Origin: an uncultured Flavobacterium sp. | GTDB lineage: Bacteria; Bacteroidota; Bacteroidia; Flavobacteriales; Flavobacteriaceae | Reading direction: 5' to 3' | Assembly: GCF_951805225.1 (NCBI RefSeq) | Contig: NZ_OX638201.1 | Location: 1,426,001-1,490,000, forward strand | DNA: 64,000 nt | In this document: in pieces, positions 59,589 to 64,000 of the stretch | How the letters are laid out: every line of letters starts with the position of its first letter | Numbering within the stretch: the stretch's first letter is position 1 | The notes under the pieces: generated by a model | Databases searched by the model: none | What the model was told of the DNA's origin: nothing | The model's input: the letters and a program-made list of their open reading frames with translations, nothing else | Program-made: the position numbers and the translations under genes

Positions 59589-60176
59589 TTAGCTTTTGAT
59601 CCAGTTTATAACTTCTGGTTCCGTTACTAATGTTTTTGGTTTAATTACTTTTACCAATTCTCCTTTTTCGTTGATTAGGTATTTTTGAAAATTCCACTCT
59701 ACTTCAGAATCTTGTAAACCGTTTTTAGATTTTTGAGTAAGGAATTTGTAAACGTCACACATATCATCTCCTTTTACAGAAACTTTATCCATCATTGGGA
59801 AAGTTACTCCGTAATTTTGTTGACAAAACGTTTCGATTTCTTTGTTTGTTCCCGGTTCCTGAGAAGCAAAATTGTTAGCAGGAAAACCTACAATTACAAA
59901 ACCTTTGTCTTTATACTCTTTATAAACAGCTTCAAGATCTTTGTACTGAGGCGTTAATCCGCATTTTGAAGCGGTATTAACGATCAAAATTTTCTTTCCT
60001 TTCAAAGATGCAAAATCAAATGGATCTCCTGACAAATCTGTTACTTTAAACTGATAGATTGTTTCTTTTGTCATCACTTTATCTGTTTTAGATACTTTAG
60101 TTTTACTTGTTTGCGCCTGAAGTTGAGAACTCAGGAAAAAGACCACGCTACAAGCTATAAATGCTATTTTTTTCAT
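59589..60176 (-). CDS. Exported glutathione peroxidase-like thiol peroxidase
   Basis: 195 residues. Signal peptide MKKIAFIACSVVFFLSSQLQA followed by Q. The GPx tetrad is present: Cys in 'IVNTASKCGLTPQYKDLEAV', Gln in 'FPANNFASQEPGT', and Trp/Asn in 'EVEWNFQKYLIN'. The peroxidatic residue is Cys, not selenocysteine. Likely a thioredoxin-dependent peroxidase in the periplasm, where it would scavenge peroxides. It is monocistronic with a strong convergent terminator. Confidence 0.95.
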   Translation of the reverse strand: MKKIAFIACSVVFFLSSQLQAQTSKTKVSKTDKVMTKETIYQFKVTDLSGDPFDFASLKGKKILIVNTASKCGLTPQYKDLEAVYKEYKDKGFVIVGFPANNFASQEPGTNKEIETFCQQNYGVTFPMMDKVSVKGDDMCDVYKFLTQKSKNGLQDSEVEWNFQKYLINEKGELVKVIKPKTLVTEPEVINWIKS

Positions 60177-60555
60177 TGTTTAATTTTTTATAAAATTAGT
60201 TAAAAACTGATTACAGAAACTCTTTGCCTCTATTATTTTGTATTAAAGATTAGTTAAAAAAATGAAGCCTAACGTTAATCAGACGTTAGGCTTCCCCCCA
60301 TACAAACAAATCAAACCATGAATTTACTGTTGTGCTTTTATGCAATTTCTTTAGAATTATAGTTGATGCCTCGGTTATGTTGAACTTTTACTGAACTAAA
60401 ATATTCTCAATTACTATTTTTTAAATGGCGTGGATTCTGACTAGTTTACTAATTCATGTACGAGTGTAATTTCGAGTATCTGTGTAATTCTTTAAAACGT
60501 TCGGCTGGAAGTCCGAAGACATCAACTATTTCATATCTTTAAATCTTATTTATTT
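60177..60555. other. Intergenic region between glutathione peroxidase and the small membrane ORF
   Basis: 379 bp. It holds a strong hairpin at 60263-60296, a short hairpin (TTCGG ... CCGAA, about 60501-60518) and a 29-codon open frame without start (60449-60538, minus). No known RNA gene was recognised. Confidence 0.5.
60263..60300 (-). terminator. Hairpin terminator on the minus strand
   Basis: GAAGCCTAACGT / ACGTTAGGCTTC stem, followed on the minus strand by a T-run. It marks the end of a minus-strand transcript that starts upstream, perhaps at the 60556-60708 ORF. Confidence 0.75.
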
Positions 60556-60708
60556 TTATAATTTATCTTTTTCGTTTGATGAAAAATTAGTCAACAAATA
60601 GAAAGATCTTGTTTTCTCTTCTTTTAATTTTTCTTTTCCAAAATTGGTAAGTGCCAGAACCGTGGTTAAACCAACGATCAATATTTTTAGGCTATTTATC
60701 TTACTCAT
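60556..60708 (-). CDS. Small one-helix membrane peptide, 50 aa
   Basis: From ATG 60708 the frame gives MSKINSLKILIVGLTTVLAL, one hydrophobic helix, followed by a basic tail (KEKLKEEKTRSFYLLTNFSS...). A longer frame is open but less likely. It lies between glutathione peroxidase and the sigma factor, transcribed away from the latter. Its size and composition are compatible with a small membrane protein or toxin-like peptide. A real gene is uncertain. Confidence 0.4.
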   Translation of the reverse strand: MSKINSLKILIVGLTTVLALTNFGKEKLKEEKTRSFYLLTNFSSNEKDKL

Positions 60709-61064
60709 AACTATTTTGTTTTTGTTTATTGAAAATTTTGCTTTACCAATTAGTTTAAACAAATGTTAAATTCTACATTTTCTAAAATCCTGAATAAGCT
60801 TTTAATAATCAACTAAAAAGCTTTTTTTGATGGTTTCTGCTATTTTTCTAAATAATCATTTTATGTTATAATAGCATTTACGTAAATGGATTGCTTTTGG
60901 TTTTAAAAAAATGAAAAAAAATTAAACTTTTTTTCAAAAGCCCTATTTTACTAGGGTTACAGCTACAAAAAAAAATATAAAATTCCCGAAAAAATAAATT
61001 ATCTTTATCTTCAGTAATGAAATAATGTTTAATATTTTTTGTTTAAACTTTAAAATCCAAATCT
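60709..61064. other. Promoter region of the sigma-factor operon
   Basis: 356 bp, very AT-rich, with long T- and A-tracts (60900-61000). It separates the minus-strand small ORF from the ECF sigma gene. Promoter boxes are not clear; a TTTTTTG-like stretch lies at 61034-61041. No gene recognised. Confidence 0.45.
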
Positions 61065-61595
61065 ATGAGTCAAGAAGAATTGCTAGTTTTAATTTACAAG
61101 AAAGACGAAAGAGCTTTTACCCATTTGTACGACATGTACTCTAAAAGTTTGTTCTCTGTAATTAATGTTCTTATTAAAAACCGAGAAGAAGCTGAAGATG
61201 TTTTACAGGAAGTTTTTGTTAAAATCTGGAAAAACATCGATTCTTATAATGAAAGTAAGGGGCGTTTTTATACGTGGATCCTTAATATTGCTAGGAATAC
61301 TTCGATCGACAAGCTGAGATCTAAAAATTTTAATAACAGCCAAAAAAACCTTTCCTCAGATAATTTCGTAAATCTGTTAGACGACAGTAACAAACTCGTT
61401 AATAAAATTGATACAATAGGTATACAAGAATTTGTAAAAAAATTAAAACCAAAATGTATTGAAATTATCGATTTGTTATTTTTTAAAGGATATACCCAAC
61501 AAGAAGCTTCAGAAGAATTGGCAATGCCATTGGGAACTATCAAAACGCAAAACAGAAACTGTATTAACGATTTAAGAAATTATCTAAAAATATAA
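61065..61595 (+). CDS. ECF-type sigma factor
   Basis: 176 residues. Sigma-70 region 2 ('FTHLYDMYSKSLFSVINVLI', 'AEDVLQEVFVKIWKNIDSYN', 'GRFYTWILNIARNTSIDKLR') and region 4 ('CIEIIDLLFFKGYTQQEASE', 'ELAMPLGTIKTQNRNCINDL') are complete, with no extra domains. It overlaps the anti-sigma gene by one base (TAATG), showing translational coupling. The group resembles SigK-type ECF factors, consistent with the RskA-like partner. Confidence 0.96.
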   Translation: MSQEELLVLIYKKDERAFTHLYDMYSKSLFSVINVLIKNREEAEDVLQEVFVKIWKNIDSYNESKGRFYTWILNIARNTSIDKLRSKNFNNSQKNLSSDNFVNLLDDSNKLVNKIDTIGIQEFVKKLKPKCIEIIDLLFFKGYTQQEASEELAMPLGTIKTQNRNCINDLRNYLKI

Positions 61596-62383
61596 TGGAA
61601 GCACAAGAATATATTGAATCAGGAACTCTAGAACTTTATGTGTTTGGTCTGTTGACCGAAGCAGAAAATTTAGAAATAGCCGAAATGGCAAAGAAACATC
61701 CAGAAATGGATGAGGAAATTATAGCGATCGAAAAAGCTATTGTGGCTTTATCATCAAGCTTCTCTCCTTTTCACTCAGTAGCAAATTTCGAGAAAATAAA
61801 AGCTCGTTTAGAACTGAAGCATGGCAAAGTAGTCGACATGAAACCAGCATCAAACTGGTCTCAATATGTGGGCTGGGCAGCTGCAGTATTATTGCTTTTG
61901 GGTCTTGGCTACCAAACTTTAGAGTTGACAAAAACAAAAGAAGCAATCGCTACTGTTGGAACTGAAAAAAGTAAAATCGAAAGAGATTATGCTTTCTTAG
62001 ATCAACAAAATAAGCAAACTGAGAAGAGTTTAACTATTGTTAGAGATATCAAAAATACTGGTGTAACTCTTGGCGGACAAGCGGTTTCTCCAACTTCATT
62101 TGCAAAAGTGTATTGGAATAAAGACACTAAAACAACTTATATCGATGCTGCAGGTTTACCAAAACCTCCAAAAGGAATGGTTTATCAAGTTTGGGCTTTA
62201 AAATTAAGTCCTGTATTGACGCCAACAAGTATTGGTTTACTTGCCAACTTTGATGAAAATTCACAAAAAATATTTGCTGTAGATCAAACACAGTCTGCTG
62301 AGGCTTTTGGAATTACTCTAGAGCCAGCCGGTGGAAGTTTAACACCTACAATGACTCAATTATATACTTTAGGAAAAGTTTAA
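61595..62383 (+). CDS. Anti-sigma factor, RskA-like
   Basis: 262 residues. Cytoplasmic N-terminal part (1-85) holds the sigma-binding helices ('ESGTLELYVFGLLTEAENLE'). A transmembrane helix, 'YVGWAAAVLLLLGLGYQTLE', lies at about 90-110, and a periplasmic C-terminal domain ends with the RskA signature ('MVYQVWALKLSPVLTPTSIG', 'AFGITLEPAGGSLTPTMTQL'). The protein holds the sigma factor at the membrane until a signal degrades or alters it. It overlaps the sigma gene, and a strong terminator follows. Confidence 0.95.
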   Translation: MEAQEYIESGTLELYVFGLLTEAENLEIAEMAKKHPEMDEEIIAIEKAIVALSSSFSPFHSVANFEKIKARLELKHGKVVDMKPASNWSQYVGWAAAVLLLLGLGYQTLELTKTKEAIATVGTEKSKIERDYAFLDQQNKQTEKSLTIVRDIKNTGVTLGGQAVSPTSFAKVYWNKDTKTTYIDAAGLPKPPKGMVYQVWALKLSPVLTPTSIGLLANFDENSQKIFAVDQTQSAEAFGITLEPAGGSLTPTMTQLYTLGKV

Positions 62384-62403
62384 AATTAAACTGGTCATAA
62401 AAC

Positions 62404-62440
62404 TTAAAACGCGTATTATACTTTAATACGCGTTTTTTTG
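62404..62440 (+). terminator. Terminator of the sigma/anti-sigma operon
   Basis: AAAACGCGTATTA / TAATACGCGTTTT stem followed by T residues, just after the anti-sigma stop. Confidence 0.85.
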
Positions 62441-62472
62441 TTATTTTTAATTCAACTAACACTAAAATAACT

Positions 62473-62856
62473 ATGAACGGAACTTTACTTTTGAGAATTG
62501 CTGTGGCAATTATCCTTTTGACTCATTCTATTTTTGGAATTTTTGATAACGGAATAAACGATTTTGGAAATTTATATCTCAATCAAATTGGCTTTGCTCC
62601 TTTTGGTGTCGCTATTGCCTGGAGTATTAAATTATCGCATGTCGTTGCTGCTGTACTTTTAATATGGAATAAATACATAAAGTTGGCTGGATTTGTTACC
62701 ATTTTTGTTCTGATTATGGGAATTATTTTAGTGCATTTTCAAGAAGGTTGGTTTGTTGTTGGCGGCGGACGAAATGGTGTAGAATATAACTTTTTACTGA
62801 TTATCGTTTTGTTGGCAATCATATATCCTGACGGATTTAAAAGAACCAAAATCTAA
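62473..62856 (+). CDS. DoxX-like small membrane protein
   Basis: 127 residues with four hydrophobic helices and the segment 'HFQEGWFVVGGGRNGVEYNF', typical of DoxX-family proteins. Some DoxX proteins act in thiosulfate:quinone oxidoreductases or membrane-associated oxidoreductase complexes; no such partner is seen here. It follows the sigma operon after its terminator and precedes a DUF3667 protein at 47 bp. Confidence 0.88.
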   Translation: MNGTLLLRIAVAIILLTHSIFGIFDNGINDFGNLYLNQIGFAPFGVAIAWSIKLSHVVAAVLLIWNKYIKLAGFVTIFVLIMGIILVHFQEGWFVVGGGRNGVEYNFLLIIVLLAIIYPDGFKRTKI

Positions 62857-62903
62857 AAGTAAAAAATCTGATTGCAAAAATTAATATTCAAAACAAGATA
62901 AGA

Positions 62904-63632
62904 ATGGAAATAATTTGCAAAAACTGTAAGCATGTTTTTCATGGAAAATATTGTAACAATTGCGGACAAACGGCTGAAACGCACAAAATAAATGCGCATT
63001 TTTTGTGGCACGATATTCAGCATGGATTATTGCATTTTGACGTTGGAATACCATATTCTTTAAAACAATTATTTACAAGACCCGGACATTCTATACGGGA
63101 ATTTATCGAAGGAAAACGCGTCAAGCATTTTAAACCTTTGTCGCTCGTTGTTGTATTAGCAACGCTTTATGGTTTATTGTACCATTATTTTCATATCAAT
63201 ATTTTTGCAGATTCTGATAAAACTGAGTTTGATTACGATACTTTTAATGAATGGATGGCGACGCATTTTTCATGGACAACAATTGCGACTATTCCTATTT
63301 ATACGATTGGAACTTCTATTGCTTTTAGAAAACAAGGTTATAATTTTGTTGAATATTTTGTGCTGAATACTTTTAAAGCTTCACAGAGAATCTTTGCGCA
63401 AATTTTGATGTTTCCTATTCTATTGTATTCAAATAGTGTGTCGCATCTTCAGTGGTATTCGAATTTGACTTATGTAATTGGTATGATTTTAATTTTTTGG
63501 ACTAACATTCAATTCTTTAATAAAATCTCAAAAACTAAGGCGTTCTTTTTGACTTTGTTGAGTCATTTTATCTTTTTGATTTGTTTCACTCTGATTTTTA
63601 TTTTAATTCTGGCGATAAAATCAATATTGTGA
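62904..63632 (+). CDS. DUF3667 membrane protein with zinc-ribbon start
   Basis: 242 residues. It opens with a zinc-ribbon pattern ('MEIICKNCKHVFHGKYCNNCGQ', Cys-x2-Cys ... Cys-x2-Cys), followed by 'LFTRPGHSIREFIEGKRVKHFKPLSLV', the DUF3667 hallmark, and about four membrane helices. It is common in Bacteroidota, with no known function. It follows the DoxX gene at 47 bp, so the two are probably one unit. Confidence 0.93.
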   Translation: MEIICKNCKHVFHGKYCNNCGQTAETHKINAHFLWHDIQHGLLHFDVGIPYSLKQLFTRPGHSIREFIEGKRVKHFKPLSLVVVLATLYGLLYHYFHINIFADSDKTEFDYDTFNEWMATHFSWTTIATIPIYTIGTSIAFRKQGYNFVEYFVLNTFKASQRIFAQILMFPILLYSNSVSHLQWYSNLTYVIGMILIFWTNIQFFNKISKTKAFFLTLLSHFIFLICFTLIFILILAIKSIL

Positions 63633-63721
63633 AGTTGGTTTCAAGTTTTAGGTTTTCTTTGTTTCAGGTTTCATCTTTAGAGTTTTGTTTACTTTGAAAT
63701 TTCTGTTGAAAACGATTGTCC

Positions 63722-63799
63722 TAGCCCTGATGGGAACGGCATCCTTTTATGGTGGGGTTCACCATAAAAGATATAGTGGACAGCAGGAAATAGCTCCTA
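63722..63799 (+). repeat. Structured repeat family B, copy 3
   Basis: TAGCCCTGATGGGAACGGCA ... TCCTTTT, hairpin ATGGTG/CACCAT, AAAAGATATAGTGG ... AGCAGGAAATAGCTCCT. The CCCTG/CAGG change relative to the CCCCG/CGGG of other copies preserves pairing. Confidence 0.8.
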
Positions 63800-63833
63800 A
63801 AACTTATTCTTCGAAATCTTAATTTATAGCAAT

Positions 63834-63868
63834 AAAAAAAGGTTCAACTTGACGTTGAACCTTTTTTA
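63834..63868. terminator. Bidirectional hairpin terminator near the window end
   Basis: AAAAAAAGGTTCAAC / GTTGAACCTTTTTT around a short loop, separating the DUF3667 gene from the partial minus-strand gene. Confidence 0.85.
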
Positions 63869-63894
63869 CGAATTAATAATTACTGCTGAATTAT

Positions 63895-64000
63895 TTATTT
63901 TTTAACCTTTTTTACTTTTTTGGTTTTATAGTATTTGTGGTATTTAGGATACGTTAATACTCCAATTAATGTAATTGTTCCTAATGAATAATAAACCCAG
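63895..64000 (-). CDS. C-terminal fragment of a membrane protein (partial, 5' end outside window)
   Basis: The minus strand reads WVYYSLGTITLIGVLTYP, then KYHKYYKTKKVKKVKK and a stop: a hydrophobic helix followed by a lysine-rich cytoplasmic tail. The start is beyond the window edge, so no family can be given. A terminator follows it on the minus strand, consistent with a real gene end. Confidence 0.6.
   Translation of the reverse strand, partial: WVYYSLGTITLIGVLTYPKYHKYYKTKKVKKVKK

Overview
The window looks like chromosomal DNA of a Flavobacterium-like member of the Bacteroidota. The supporting signs are low GC, no Shine-Dalgarno sites before most genes, promoters of the Bacteroidota type (TTTG or TTG, about 19 bp, TAnnTTTG), short AT-rich intergenic regions with strong hairpin terminators, and typical family content (menaquinone genes, DHS-like polyamine enzyme, DUF3667, DUF2853, DUF5958, YpdA). 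No phage, insertion sequence, CRISPR array, rRNA or replication origin was seen.

Layout. 1-9515: partial ChrB-like gene, DUF5958, a PQQ-type propeller, a DMT transporter preceded by two 12-codon ORFs, an accessory run of a secreted LRR protein with small proteins and lipoproteins, an XRE regulator and an orphan TPR histidine kinase. 9929-13883: poorly known genes, a GNAT enzyme and a duplicated tRNA-Val block enclosing two genes. 14147-24661: ABC exporter, proline dehydrogenase, aroB, a polyamine-type operon (arginine decarboxylase, deoxyhypusine synthase-like enzyme, acidic-tailed protein) and recQ. 24843-30565: DinB, PEP carboxylase, Lrp/AsnC regulator, and an M14 carboxypeptidase divergent from an XRE regulator, with six copies of one palindrome between them. 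30649-42211: PlsC-like acyltransferase, an operon of a spermidine-synthase-fold enzyme, M23 peptidase and envelope proteins, APC permease, AraC regulator with a quinone-reductase-like gene, class V aminotransferase, msrA and selO. 42368-57425: YpdA, CYTH, OmpA, and menaquinone genes menC, menA, menB and menD spread along one strand among envelope and hypothetical genes. 57602-64000: thioredoxin-like protein, GNAT, glutathione peroxidase, a small membrane peptide, an ECF sigma/anti-sigma pair, DoxX and DUF3667 membrane proteins, and a partial gene.

How the genes work together. MenD, MenC, MenB and MenA are four steps of menaquinone synthesis, the respiratory quinone of this group. AroB supplies the shikimate pathway that leads to chorismate, the menaquinone precursor. 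PEP carboxylase is anaplerotic. MsrA, YpdA, glutathione peroxidase, SelO and the quinone-reductase-like protein form a loose set of redox-protection genes.

The most interesting non-coding content is: the six-operator divergon at 29.8-30.1 kb; two tiny ORFs, one ending in PPPRF, before the transporter at 2.5 kb; a small ORF or leader before the arginine decarboxylase; AraC-type direct repeats at 37.1 kb; and several families of intergenic palindromes, one of which (36.1, 48.5 and 63.7 kb) appears to keep an RNA-like fold while its terminal hairpin changes. All calls come from reading the sequence; no database search was possible.
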